The notes beneath the pieces are model-generated. The model saw nothing but the letters and a program-made list of their open reading frames with translations. It searched no databases and was not told where the DNA came from. Shown piece by piece: positions 8,368 to 17,017 of a DNA stretch of 59,151 bases (its first letter is position 1; each line of letters begins with the position of its first letter). The DNA is from OPU3-GD-OMZ sp964515235. Lineage in GTDB: Bacteria; Pseudomonadota; Gammaproteobacteria; Methylococcales; Methylomonadaceae. Position numbers and translations under genes: made by a program. Location: contig CAZEVO010000011.1 in the NCBI GenBank assembly GCA_964515235.1, positions 1 to 59,151 on the forward strand, in the 5' to 3' direction.

Positions 8368-9735
8368 ATGTTTGAAAATTTAACTGATCGTTTAACGAAA
8401 ACGCTTAAGGTCGTCCGTGGCCAAGGGCGTCTTACTGAAGATAATATTAAAGATACGTTGCGTGAGATTAGGCTGTCTTTGTTGGAAGCTGATGTTGCCT
8501 TACCCGTTGTCCAGGCGTTTATTGAAGGAGTAAAAACACGGGCATTAGGGACGGAAGTTGAAACGAGTTTGCTTCCTAGTCAGGCTCTATTGAAAATCGT
8601 TCAAGATGAACTCATGCAGGTCATGGGTGGAGCAAATGAGGGATTGAGTTTCAAAACTAATCCGCCGGCGGTTATTTTGATGGCGGGTTTGCAGGGTGCT
8701 GGTAAAACCACAACCGTTGCGAAATTAGGGCGTTGGCTTAAGGAAAATCATAAAAAATCGGTAGGTGTTGTTAGTGCTGATGTTTATCGCCCTGCTGCGA
8801 TTAAACAATTAGAAACCTTGGCTAATGACTTGTCATTAGAATTTATTGAAAGTGATGTTTCACAGAAACCGATTGATATCGCTAATAACGCGATTGCTAA
8901 AGCGCGGCGTAAATTTCTCGATGTCTTAATTGTTGATACCGCGGGCCGGTTGGCAATTGATGATGAAATGATGGATGAAATCAAAGGCTTACATGCTGCC
9001 ATTAAGCCGATTGAAACGCTCTTTGTTGTAGATAGTATGACGGGGCAGGATGCAGCTAATACGGCTAAAGCGTTTGATGAAGCACTCCCTTTAACCGGCG
9101 TGGTGTTGACCAAGGCAGACGGTGACGCGCGTGGTGGTGCAGCGTTATCGATTCGTCATATTACGGGAAAACCAATTAAATTCATTGGTACCGGTGAGAA
9201 AACAGATGAAATAGAGTTGTTCCACCCGGATCGTTTGGCCTCTCGTATATTGGGCATGGGAGACATGCTGAGTTTGATTGAGGAGGTCGAGCGTAAGGTT
9301 GATCAAAAGAAAGCTGAACGGCTTGCGAAAAAAGTTAAAAAAGGTCAGACGTTTACCTTAGAAGATTTCAAAGACCAATTGCAACAAATGCAGAACATGG
9401 GTGGTGTTGGTTCTTTGTTGGATAAACTGCCTGGGATGAATAACTTATCCGAAAGTGTTAAAGATAAAGTTAATGATAAAGAAATTGCTCGGCAAGTTGC
9501 AGTCATTAATTCGATGACGCTTCAGGAAAGAAAATTCCCCGATATTATCAAAGGTAATCGGAAAAAACGTATTGCTGCGGGTTGTGGACAAGATATTCAA
9601 GACCTTAATAAGTTATTGAAACAGTTCAAAATGATGCAGAAAATGATGAAGCGCTTCAAAAAAGGCAATATGGCCAATATGATGCGTGGATTGCAGAGCA
9701 ATATGGGTGGAATGGGCGGTGGTTTGGGCAATTAA
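8368..9735 (+). CDS. ffh: Signal recognition particle GTPase Ffh (SRP54)
   Basis: Ffh binds 4.5S RNA and signal sequences of nascent inner membrane proteins and docks with FtsY. The N domain (1 to about 90) and G domain carry GLQGAGKTTT (107-115), DTAGRL and TKADGDARGG. The methionine-rich M domain (about 300-440) ends in a tail of Met, Gly and Asn. The length of 455 is typical. The 4.5S RNA gene was not recognised in this window. It lies upstream of the rpsP operon, which has its own promoter candidate. Confidence 0.97.
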   Translation: MFENLTDRLTKTLKVVRGQGRLTEDNIKDTLREIRLSLLEADVALPVVQAFIEGVKTRALGTEVETSLLPSQALLKIVQDELMQVMGGANEGLSFKTNPPAVILMAGLQGAGKTTTVAKLGRWLKENHKKSVGVVSADVYRPAAIKQLETLANDLSLEFIESDVSQKPIDIANNAIAKARRKFLDVLIVDTAGRLAIDDEMMDEIKGLHAAIKPIETLFVVDSMTGQDAANTAKAFDEALPLTGVVLTKADGDARGGAALSIRHITGKPIKFIGTGEKTDEIELFHPDRLASRILGMGDMLSLIEEVERKVDQKKAERLAKKVKKGQTFTLEDFKDQLQQMQNMGGVGSLLDKLPGMNNLSESVKDKVNDKEIARQVAVINSMTLQERKFPDIIKGNRKKRIAAGCGQDIQDLNKLLKQFKMMQKMMKRFKKGNMANMMRGLQSNMGGMGGGLGN

Positions 9736-9790
9736 CTTGCTTATTAGTTCGTTTTCGGTGTTTTTTATTGGCTTTAGGTGTAATTACCTC

Positions 9791-9818
9791 TTCACATTTT
9801 GTTAAAAGTCCGTACAAT
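9791..9818 (+). promoter_or_regulatory. Sigma-70 promoter candidate for rpsP-rimM-trmD-rplS
   Basis: TTCACA (9791-9796) and TACAAT (9813-9818) are separated by 16 bases, each one mismatch from consensus. They lie about 40 bases before the rpsP start, in the gap after ffh. Confidence 0.5.
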
Positions 9819-9858
9819 GATCCGATTTATTTGATTATAGTTTTGTGAGGGTATTTTA

Positions 9859-10113
9859 ATGGTAACCATTCGTCTTGCTAGAGGTGGTGCAAAGGATAGT
9901 CCTTTTTATCATGTCGTTGTGGCAGATAGTAGAAGGAGTCGTGATGGACGTTATATTGAGCGTCTTGGTTTTTTTAACCCATCAGCGCGAGGTAATGAAG
10001 AAAGATTGCGCTTGGATGTTGACCGCGTAACGCATTGGAAGTCTCACGGGGCACAAACTTCAGATCGTGTTGCTAAATTGGTAAAAGAAGTAAATAAAGC
10101 GGCGGCTGAATAA
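9859..10113 (+). CDS. rpsP: 30S ribosomal protein S16
   Basis: This 84-residue protein begins with the S16 signature MVTIRLARGGAKDSPFYHVV and contains DGRYIERLGFFNP. S16 binds 16S rRNA early in small-subunit assembly. GAGGG precedes the ATG. It heads the classic S16-RimM-TrmD-L19 operon. Confidence 0.98.
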   Translation: MVTIRLARGGAKDSPFYHVVVADSRRSRDGRYIERLGFFNPSARGNEERLRLDVDRVTHWKSHGAQTSDRVAKLVKEVNKAAAE

Positions 10114-10123
10114 AAGATTACAA

Positions 10124-10627
10124 GTGACAGAAACGCATCTTGTCATAGGTAAAATCACCGGTGTTTTTGGTGTTAATGGCTGGGTTAAAGTTTTTTCAGA
10201 TACCAGTCCCAGGGAAAATATAGTGAATTACACGCCCTGGCTATTAGAGAAGGGGCGAGAACAGAGATTACTGAAGGTAGTCGATGGTCGAGTTCAGGGT
10301 AAGGGTATTGTCGCTCGTTTGGAAACGATTGAGAGTTGTGAGCAAGCAGAGTCTTTGTGTGGATGGACAATATCTATTGCACGCAGTCAATTGCCTGAAC
10401 CAGAGAAAGATGAATATTACTGGTCTGATCTTGTGGGCTTGATGGTTGTGACGACAACGGGTGTTTCTTTAGGGGTTGTTGACCATCTGTTAGAAACTGG
10501 AGCGAATGATGTCCTTGTGGTTCAAGGTGATCGTGAGCGGCTAATTCCTTTTATTCAGGGTCCAGTCATTAATAAGATTGATATAGCGGCTGGCAGTATT
10601 GAGGTCGATTGGGATCCTGACTTTTAG
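10124..10627 (+). CDS. rimM: 16S rRNA processing protein RimM
   Basis: RimM helps mature the 3' (head) domain of the 30S subunit and binds S19. The 167-residue protein has the N-terminal RimM barrel, starting at GKITGVFGVNGWVKVFSDT, and the C-terminal PRC-barrel, with YYWSDLVGLMV and RLIPFIQGPVI. It uses a GTG start ten bases after rpsP. Its TAG stop shares one base with the GTG start proposed for trmD. Both features indicate tight coupling in the operon. Confidence 0.96.
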   Translation: MTETHLVIGKITGVFGVNGWVKVFSDTSPRENIVNYTPWLLEKGREQRLLKVVDGRVQGKGIVARLETIESCEQAESLCGWTISIARSQLPEPEKDEYYWSDLVGLMVVTTTGVSLGVVDHLLETGANDVLVVQGDRERLIPFIQGPVINKIDIAAGSIEVDWDPDF

Positions 10628-11373
10628 TGGTTAGAATGCGTTTTGATGTGGTGACTTTATTTCCTGAGATGATTCATCAGGCAGTAAGTTTTGGCGTCGT
10701 TGGTAGAGCCATAGATCGTCGTTTGGTTGATTTGGCGACGTGGAATCCCAGAGATTTTACTGAAGATCGGCATCGAACGGTTGATGCAAGGCCCTACGGT
10801 GGTGGACCTGGTATGGTCATGATGTATCAGCCTTTACAGGACGCTATCAAAAGTGCCAAAAAGACAAGTGATAGCAAAGCGAAAAAGGTTGTTTATTTAA
10901 GTCCACAGGGTCAACCGCTAACCCAGGACTTATTGATTAAGAGCTGCGAACTATCACAGTTAGTTTTGGTCGCAGGACGTTATGAAGGGATTGATGAGCG
11001 TTTAATAACTGCAGAGATCGATGAAGAATGGTCGCTGGGAGATTATGTCATCAGTGGTGGAGAATTGGCTGCATTGGTTGTGATTGATGCGGTTACGCGA
11101 TTATTACCGGATGTATTAGGTGATAAGGAATCGGCTCAGCAAGATTCATATATGAATGGCTTGTTGGATTGTCCGCATTATACTCGGCCAGAGTCGATAG
11201 ACGGCCGAACGGTTCCGGAAGTGTTGTTGAGCGGTAATCATGCGGAAATTGCTCGTTGGCGACTTCAACAGGCATGGGAAAATACGCGGTCTAAAAGGCC
11301 GGATTTATTAAATGGGATTGCGTTGTCTGCTGAGCAGAAAGCATTATTGAATAAGATTAAAACTAAGAGTTAA
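10627..11373 (+). CDS. trmD: tRNA (guanine37-N1)-methyltransferase
   Basis: TrmD methylates G37 of tRNAs that read CNN codons, using S-adenosylmethionine, and prevents +1 frameshifting. The SPOUT trefoil-knot fold is shown by YLSPQGQPLTQ, AGRYEGIDERL and EEWSLGDYVISGGELAAL. The length of 248 is normal. The GTG at 10627 overlaps the rimM stop by one base. An ATG three codons later (10636, giving MRFDVVTLFPEM) is an equally plausible start that matches homologues better. Confidence 0.97.
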   Translation: MVRMRFDVVTLFPEMIHQAVSFGVVGRAIDRRLVDLATWNPRDFTEDRHRTVDARPYGGGPGMVMMYQPLQDAIKSAKKTSDSKAKKVVYLSPQGQPLTQDLLIKSCELSQLVLVAGRYEGIDERLITAEIDEEWSLGDYVISGGELAALVVIDAVTRLLPDVLGDKESAQQDSYMNGLLDCPHYTRPESIDGRTVPEVLLSGNHAEIARWRLQQAWENTRSKRPDLLNGIALSAEQKALLNKIKTKS

Positions 11374-11382
11374 GGGTGTGTC

Positions 11383-11730
11383 ATGAGTAATATTATTGAG
11401 CAACTGGAACAAGAACAATTAAAGACCAATATCCCGGATTTTAATCCCGGTGATACTGTTGTTGTTCAGGTTAAAGTAACAGAGGGAAGCCGTGAAAGAT
11501 TGCAGGCTTTTGAGGGTGTCGTGATTGCTAAACGGAATCGCGGTGTTAATTCTGCATTTACCGTGCGTAAGATCTCTCATGGTGAAGGTGTTGAGCGTGT
11601 TTTTCAAACGCATAGTCATATGGTTAGTGATATTACCGTTAAGCGTCGTGGTGATGTGCGTCAGGCCAAATTATATTACTTGCGTGAATTAACCGGTAAG
11701 CGTGCGCGTATTAAAGAAAAACTCACGTAA
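11383..11730 (+). CDS. rplS: 50S ribosomal protein L19
   Basis: This 115-residue protein has the L19 hallmarks FNPGDTVVVQVKVTEGSRERLQ, FEGVVIAKRNRG and FTVRKISHGEGVERVF. L19 lies at the subunit interface of the large subunit. It is the last gene of the operon and is followed by a strong terminator. Confidence 0.98.
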   Translation: MSNIIEQLEQEQLKTNIPDFNPGDTVVVQVKVTEGSRERLQAFEGVVIAKRNRGVNSAFTVRKISHGEGVERVFQTHSHMVSDITVKRRGDVRQAKLYYLRELTGKRARIKEKLT

Positions 11731-11754
11731 GAAACAACTTGAGTTTCTTGATAA

Positions 11755-11782
11755 AAAGACAGCCTTCGGGCTGTTTTTTTTT
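11755..11782 (+). terminator. Rho-independent terminator of the rpsP-rplS operon
   Basis: The stem ACAGCC/GGCTGT closes a stable TTCG tetraloop (11759-11774) and is followed by a run of nine Ts. It sits about 25 bases after the rplS stop. Confidence 0.92.
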
Positions 11783-11820
11783 GAGTAAAATAGGAGGAGC
11801 AGAGGGTTTAAGGATACCTT

Positions 11821-11850
11821 TTGATCTAACGGTCTCGAATTCAGTATACT
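11821..11850 (+). promoter_or_regulatory. Sigma-70 promoter candidate for xerD and the lpx genes
   Basis: TTGATC (11821-11826) and TATACT (11845-11850) are separated by 18 bases. They lie just after the rplS terminator and 35 bases before the xerD start. Confidence 0.45.
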
Positions 11851-11885
11851 GCTTACCTAATCAGCTAACGTTTAGTTAACAAACG

Positions 11886-12770
11886 ATGACGGCCAAGAAT
11901 TTAATCGACCTGTTTTTAGATGCGAGTTGGTCTGAACAGGGCTTGAGTGAGAACACCCTCAGTGCTTATGGTAGTGATCTGATGATTTTTACCAATTTTC
12001 TGGCAGGGGAAAGTCTGCTGTCTGTTGACAGTAGTGATATTTCACAATTTATGGCATGGCGATTCGAGCAAGGGGTGAGTCGGCGGTCAGCAGCTCGAAT
12101 GTTGTCATCTTTGCGTCAGTTCTACCGTTATTTAGTGCGTGAAAATCAACTTCAAGTCGATCCGACGATGCATATTGAGCCACCGCAGTTAGGTCGTCCG
12201 TTACCGGTAAGTTTGTCTGAACAAGATGTTGAAAAATTACTGGCAGCACCGGATGTGATTTTGCCGTTGGGATACCGAGACCGAACGATGTTGGAGTTAC
12301 TTTATGCAACGGGGCTTCGGGTTTCTGAGTTGATAGCATTGCGTTTTGAGCAGATTAGTTTACGTCAAGGTGCTGTGCGTATAGTTGGAAAAGGCAACAA
12401 GGAACGATTAGTGCCTGTCGGTGAGCAGGCATTGAGTTGGTTAGAGTCCTATATTAGCGTTTCTCGAGAAGCGATCTTGAACGGTCAACAGAGTGATTTT
12501 TTATTTGTAACAAATCGGGGGTCAGCAATGACTCGACAAGCTTTTTGGTATCTGATCAAGCGTTATGCTGTCGTAGCCGGTATTAGTAAAACGTTGTCGC
12601 CTCATACGTTGCGCCATGCCTTTGCTACACACTTGTTAAATCATGGTGCAGACTTAAGAGTGGTACAATTATTACTTGGACACAGTGATTTGTCGACAAC
12701 ACAGATTTATACACATATTGCCCAAGAGCGTTTAAAAGAATTGCATCAGCAATTTCATCCAAGAGGATAA
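11886..12770 (+). CDS. xerD: Site-specific tyrosine recombinase XerD
   Basis: XerD acts with XerC at the dif site under FtsK control to resolve chromosome dimers. An N-terminal SAM-like core-binding domain (1 to about 95) precedes the catalytic domain. The full catalytic set is present: Arg145 in ATGLRVSEL, Lys169, His240 and Arg243 in HTLRHAFATH, His266 in LLGHSDLSTTQ and nucleophile Tyr275. The length of 294 and close similarity throughout favour XerD over a mobile-element integrase. The stop codon shares a base with the lpxA start, so it is co-transcribed with the lipid A genes. Confidence 0.93.
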   Translation: MTAKNLIDLFLDASWSEQGLSENTLSAYGSDLMIFTNFLAGESLLSVDSSDISQFMAWRFEQGVSRRSAARMLSSLRQFYRYLVRENQLQVDPTMHIEPPQLGRPLPVSLSEQDVEKLLAAPDVILPLGYRDRTMLELLYATGLRVSELIALRFEQISLRQGAVRIVGKGNKERLVPVGEQALSWLESYISVSREAILNGQQSDFLFVTNRGSAMTRQAFWYLIKRYAVVAGISKTLSPHTLRHAFATHLLNHGADLRVVQLLLGHSDLSTTQIYTHIAQERLKELHQQFHPRG

Positions 12771-13537
12771 TGAACATGACAAATCAGATTCACCCGACAG
12801 CGTGTATTGCCGACAATGTAAAACTTGGAAATGCTGTCATTGTTGGTCCTTATGCGGTGATAGAACAGGACGTGACTATCGGTGATGGTTGTGAAATTCA
12901 GGCGCATGCGATTATAAAGCGTTTTGTACAGATGGGGCGTGGTAACCGGGTGCATTCACAGGTGGTTCTGGGCGATTTGCCGCAGGATATTACTTTTAGT
13001 GCTGAAACCGTGAGTTACTTAACCATCGGCGATAACAATGTTTTTCGTGAAGGCTTTACAGCGCACCGGGCAACGGTTGTAGACGGCGCGACTGTCATTG
13101 GTTCACAGTGTTTTTTTATGAATCACAGTCATGTTGCCCATGATTGTACTATCGGTGACCAGACTATTTTTGCAAATAATGTTGCGATTGGTGGGTTTGT
13201 TGAAGTAGGCAATAATGTCTTTATGGGTGGGGCCGTTGTCGCACATCAATTTTGCCGCGTAGGTCCTTTTGCAATTGTTAGAGGGACCTCGGGGTTGAGT
13301 ATGGATGTTTTACCCTTTACCACAGCCGGTGGAGCACCGGCTAAACATTATCGGCTTAATTCAGTGGGATTACGACGGGCTGGCATTACTGGCGAGCGTT
13401 ATAAAGCGTTAACAACGGCGTTTAGACGGCTTAGGGCGCAAGAGTCGATTGCTGATTTGGATGAAACGCCAGAAATTAAGATCTTGAAAACCTGGCTTGC
13501 AGTCAAGTCAAAGCGTGGCGTTCATGGGTTTAAGTGA
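12770..13537 (+). CDS. lpxA: LpxA acyltransferase, first step of lipid A synthesis
   Basis: LpxA transfers a 3-hydroxyacyl chain from acyl carrier protein to the 3-position of a UDP-GlcNAc-type sugar. The 255-residue protein is a left-handed beta helix of hexapeptide repeats with the catalytic His in FFMNHSHVAHDC and a C-terminal helical part. The ATG shares a base with the xerD stop; a second ATG lies two codons in. Because gnnA and gnnB follow, the natural acceptor here is probably the 3-amino sugar UDP-GlcNAc3N, making an amide instead of an ester. That is inferred from context. Confidence 0.95.
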   Translation: MNMTNQIHPTACIADNVKLGNAVIVGPYAVIEQDVTIGDGCEIQAHAIIKRFVQMGRGNRVHSQVVLGDLPQDITFSAETVSYLTIGDNNVFREGFTAHRATVVDGATVIGSQCFFMNHSHVAHDCTIGDQTIFANNVAIGGFVEVGNNVFMGGAVVAHQFCRVGPFAIVRGTSGLSMDVLPFTTAGGAPAKHYRLNSVGLRRAGITGERYKALTTAFRRLRAQESIADLDETPEIKILKTWLAVKSKRGVHGFK

Positions 13538-13566
13538 GCGGTTTAAAAAATAGTTTTTAAAAAAAG

Positions 13567-14508
13567 ATGTCAGCGATGAAAAAAATTAAGAGTGCAGTTA
13601 TTGGTGCCGGGTATTTGGGTAAATTTCATGCAGAAAAATATGCGGGGTTAGCTGACTGTGAATTAGTCGCGGTTGTTGATGTTAATCAACAGGCTGCCGA
13701 AGAAATAGCACAAAAATATCAAACACAGGCATTAACAGACTACCATCAGTTGTTGGGTAAAGTCGATGCTGTCAGTATTGTGGTACCAACGACATTACAT
13801 CATCAGGTAGCCTTAGATTTTATTAATCACGGGACGCATGTGTTAGTAGAAAAGCCGATTACGGTAACCATTGAAGAAGCGGATGAATTGATCGCCGCAG
13901 CAAAGGCTCAAAATGTGTTACTACAAGTCGGTCACTTAGAACGCTTTAATCCTGCCGTCATGGGGTTAGATCATTTGCCGGATAAGCCGCTTTTTATTGA
14001 ATCACATCGCCTGTCACCTTTTAATCCGCGGGCTAATGATGTCAGTGTGGTTTTGGATTTAATGATTCATGACATCGATATTATTTTAGCATTGGTTGAT
14101 TCGGAAATAGAGCGCTTGGATGCGAGTGGTACGCCGGTTTTAACAAAGGGAGTCGATATTGCAAATGCACGGATTGTGTTTAAAAGCGGTTGTGTCGCAA
14201 ATGTGACTGCCAGCCGTGTCAGTCTGAAAATGGAGCGTAAGATGCGAATGTTCCGTCCCAGTTGTTATGTGTCGGTTGATTTCCAGAATCGTATACTGAC
14301 TCAACACCAGATTGGGGATAAAGAAATGTTCCCAGGGATCCCTGATATTAAAACCAATGAATCAACCTTTGAAAATGGCGATGCTTTACTGGAGGAGATC
14401 AAATCATTTTTACACTGTATTAGGAATGGCGAAGAGCCGTTAGTCAGTGGTGAATCAGGAAAAAGAGCGCTTCAGGTAGCTATACAAATAAGTCAATTGA
14501 TTGGGTAG
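13567..14508 (+). CDS. gnnA: Gfo/Idh/MocA oxidoreductase, probable UDP-GlcNAc 3-dehydrogenase GnnA
   Basis: The 313-residue protein has a Rossmann NAD-binding start (VIGAGYLGKFHAEKY), the family EKP motif at 95-97 and the GHLERFNPA segment. Its position between lpxA and an aminotransferase, with lpxB next, is the arrangement described for GnnA/GnnB of Acidithiobacillus ferrooxidans. There GnnA oxidises the 3-hydroxyl of UDP-GlcNAc and GnnB aminates the ketone, giving UDP-GlcNAc3N for lipid A with extra amide-linked chains. The function is inferred from family plus context. A generic sugar dehydrogenase is the alternative. ATG 13576 is a second possible start. Confidence 0.82.
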   Translation: MSAMKKIKSAVIGAGYLGKFHAEKYAGLADCELVAVVDVNQQAAEEIAQKYQTQALTDYHQLLGKVDAVSIVVPTTLHHQVALDFINHGTHVLVEKPITVTIEEADELIAAAKAQNVLLQVGHLERFNPAVMGLDHLPDKPLFIESHRLSPFNPRANDVSVVLDLMIHDIDIILALVDSEIERLDASGTPVLTKGVDIANARIVFKSGCVANVTASRVSLKMERKMRMFRPSCYVSVDFQNRILTQHQIGDKEMFPGIPDIKTNESTFENGDALLEEIKSFLHCIRNGEEPLVSGESGKRALQVAIQISQLIG

Positions 14509-14575
14509 TTCGAATAGATGACGGAAGGTCGCTATAAAAATAAGTTATGAATGCTAAGAGATAAGGACAGTAATA

Positions 14576-15670
14576 ATGATTCCAATGGTAAACCTAAAAG
14601 CAGAATACCAAGAAATTAAAGCCGAAATTCAAGCAGGCATCAATGGGGTGTTAGACAGTTGTGCTTTTATTTTAGGGCCGAATGTGCAGGCGTTTGAGCA
14701 AGAAGCGGCTGAATTTCTAGGGGTTAAGCATGCGATTGGCGTAGCCTCTGGTACTGATGCACTACATTTAGCATTGGTTGCGGCCGGTATTGGTGAAGGT
14801 GATGAGGTGATTACCTCAGCCTTTACTTTTATTGCTACAGCAGAAGCGATTCGATACGTTGGAGCAACGCCTGTTTTTGTGGATATCGATGCCAAGACGT
14901 TTAATATTACTCCAGCAACTATTGCTGGTGCGATTACTACTAAAACCCGTGCAGTGATGCCGGTTCACCTTTTTGGTCAGCCAGCTAATATGGGTGCCAT
15001 TAAGGATCTGTGTGAGCAACATAATCTTAAGTTGATTGAAGATTGTGCGCAATCTTTTGGTGCTTCGGTTAATGATCAACAAACCGGTAGTTTTGGTGAT
15101 GCGGCAGGGTTTAGTTTTTTTCCCAGTAAGAACTTAGGTGCCTATGGTGATGGAGGTTTAGTGACAACATCATCTGACGAAGTAGCGACAGTAATAAAAA
15201 AACTACGTAATCACGGTTCTGAGGTGCGTTATTATCATGATGTGATTGGTTATAACAGCCGATTAGATGAAATGCAGGCCGTGATATTGCGCGCTAAATT
15301 AAAGCGCATTGAGAAGAGTAATCAGCGTCGACGTGCAGTAGCGCATTTGTATTCGGAGTTACTTCAATCCTTGCCATTAGAAACCCCATTTGAAGATGGT
15401 CTCGGTGTACATGTTTATCATCAGTACACTGTATTGTCAGATCAACGGGAAAAGATTTTAGCTGCCCTGCAGGCAAAACAGATTGCCTGTGCGGTGTACT
15501 ATCCGGTTCCGTTGCATCAACAGACCGTTTTTTCTGATAGTTGTCAGGGGTTATCTTTACCGGTCACTGAGTCGGTTGCAGAACGCTGTTTTTCTCTCCC
15601 TATTTGTCCGAGTTTGAAAGATAGTCAAATCAGCGAAATAACGGCGGTTATTAGCGATACATTGGCTTAG
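14576..15670 (+). CDS. gnnB: DegT/DnrJ/EryC1 aminotransferase, probable GnnB
   Basis: This 364-residue PLP enzyme starts MIPMVNLKAEYQEIKAEI. It carries ASGTDALHLAL for the phosphate-binding region, LIEDCAQSFGA, and the Schiff-base Lys185 in FFPSKNLGAYGDGG. The family aminates keto-sugars on nucleotide carriers. Lying between gnnA and lpxB, it most likely converts the 3-keto product of GnnA to UDP-GlcNAc3N with glutamate as amino donor. It follows gnnA by about 67 bases with AAGGA before its ATG. A role in O-antigen sugar synthesis is less likely because no glycosyltransferases are near. Confidence 0.85.
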   Translation: MIPMVNLKAEYQEIKAEIQAGINGVLDSCAFILGPNVQAFEQEAAEFLGVKHAIGVASGTDALHLALVAAGIGEGDEVITSAFTFIATAEAIRYVGATPVFVDIDAKTFNITPATIAGAITTKTRAVMPVHLFGQPANMGAIKDLCEQHNLKLIEDCAQSFGASVNDQQTGSFGDAAGFSFFPSKNLGAYGDGGLVTTSSDEVATVIKKLRNHGSEVRYYHDVIGYNSRLDEMQAVILRAKLKRIEKSNQRRRAVAHLYSELLQSLPLETPFEDGLGVHVYHQYTVLSDQREKILAALQAKQIACAVYYPVPLHQQTVFSDSCQGLSLPVTESVAERCFSLPICPSLKDSQISEITAVISDTLA

Positions 15671-15689
15671 TATGTTGATCAGTTAAGGC

Positions 15690-16859
15690 ATGAGTAACGA
15701 AGCGTTGACCGGGCAATATAAAAAAAACTCGACTGTCATGATTGTGGCAGGCGAAGCGTCGGGTGACCGTCACGGCGCAGAACTATTTTTGGCGCTAAAA
15801 GCCATGTCCCCGGAAGTAAAAGGCATCGGTATGGGAAGTCGTTGTATGCGTGAGGCGGGTATTGACTTATGCTTTGATGCGTCCAATATTGGTGTGATTG
15901 GAGTGGTGGAGGTGCTGCGTCATTACCGTGAAATCAGAAAAGCTTTAACGTTGGTTAAGAAAACACTCCGCGAACAAAAACCTGATTTATTGATTTGTGT
16001 CGATTATAAAGAGTTTAATTATAAATTAGCTGCTTACGCTAAATCGTGTGGCGTTAAAGTACTTTTTTATGTCAGTCCTCAAGTGTGGGCCTGGCGTCCG
16101 GGGCGGGTTAAAAAATACGGTCGAGTCATTGATATGATGGCCGTTATTTTTCCATTTGAAGTGCCTTACTATGAACGAGAAAATGTTCCGGTTCGTTATG
16201 TCGGGCATCCATCGGTAGATACCGTGAAACCGAAATATACTAAGGCGACCGTTCGAGATCATTTTGAGATCAACGGAAAAATACCGGTTATTGGCTTGTT
16301 ACCCGGTAGTCGACAAAATGAGATTAAACGGTTATTACCGGAAATGTTGTTGGCAGCTGAACAAATAGCCAGTCAATTACCGGAGTGTCAGTTTATGTTG
16401 CCGCAAGCTAATTCTGTCAGCGATGAATTAATAGCATCTTATCTAGCAACGGCGACAGTTAACGTACGCGTGGTCAAACAAGAATTTTATGATGTGGTGC
16501 AATGTTGTGATGCGGTGTTAACCACCTCAGGCACGGCGACATTAGAAATTGCTCTGTTAGAAGTCCCGATGGTGATTGTCTATAAATTATCTGCTTTAAC
16601 GTATGGCTTGGGTCGATTGTTAGTCAATATTGATTTCATCGGTTTACCGAATATTATTGCTAATCAGGGGATTGTTAAAGAACTCATTCAACATGAAGCC
16701 AGCGCTGAAAATATGGCCCGTGAAGTCTTAGCGATTTTTCGCAATAAGCAATACCGAGCAGAGATGTGTAAAAGCCTCTTAGCTGTCAAACAGCAATTAG
16801 GAGAAGGCGGCGGATCTAACACCATGGCCAAACTGGCATTGGAAATTCTGAAGCCATAG
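15690..16859 (+). CDS. lpxB: Lipid-A-disaccharide synthase
   Basis: LpxB is a GT19 glycosyltransferase at the inner face of the cytoplasmic membrane. It joins UDP-diacylglucosamine with lipid X to form the lipid A disaccharide. The 389-residue protein shows the family start VAGEASGDRHGAELF, then VEVLRHY, SPQVWAWRPGRVKK, LPGSRQNEIKRLLPEM and TTSGTATLEIAL. The start at ATG 15690 is preceded by AAGG. It closes the lpxA-gnnA-gnnB-lpxB group. No lpxD, fabZ, lpxC, lpxH or lpxK gene is in the window. Confidence 0.96.
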   Translation: MSNEALTGQYKKNSTVMIVAGEASGDRHGAELFLALKAMSPEVKGIGMGSRCMREAGIDLCFDASNIGVIGVVEVLRHYREIRKALTLVKKTLREQKPDLLICVDYKEFNYKLAAYAKSCGVKVLFYVSPQVWAWRPGRVKKYGRVIDMMAVIFPFEVPYYERENVPVRYVGHPSVDTVKPKYTKATVRDHFEINGKIPVIGLLPGSRQNEIKRLLPEMLLAAEQIASQLPECQFMLPQANSVSDELIASYLATATVNVRVVKQEFYDVVQCCDAVLTTSGTATLEIALLEVPMVIVYKLSALTYGLGRLLVNIDFIGLPNIIANQGIVKELIQHEASAENMAREVLAIFRNKQYRAEMCKSLLAVKQQLGEGGGSNTMAKLALEILKP

Positions 16860-16918
16860 TATCTGACGCTTTAGCTGAGAAAAGCACTCTGAAGGTTTTT
16901 TTTTATAAAAAAAATTAA

Positions 16919-16936
16919 GTGTCATGATCTTGTCAT
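16919..16936 (+). promoter_or_regulatory. Pho box (PhoB binding site) candidate
   Basis: GTGTCAT and TTGTCAT are direct repeats separated by four bases (GATC). This is the 11-base period of the PhoB box, each repeat one mismatch from CTGTCAT. A possible -10 (TTATTC, 16946-16951) lies about ten bases downstream, the spacing usual for PhoB-activated promoters that lack a -35. The downstream gene is an OprP/OprO-type phosphate porin, as expected for this regulon. Confidence 0.75.
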
Positions 16937-17017
16937 ATTCCCCCCTTATTCTTGCCCTACGAATTTTTTTATAACACATTTAATTTGAAATAATTTTTTG
17001 ATTCAAAGGGGCATCGT

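Noticed and set aside
11886..12770. Integrase of a mobile element
   Set aside because: The tyrosine recombinase matches XerD in length and motifs and lies in an operon with lpxA, with no attachment site or mobile genes around it.
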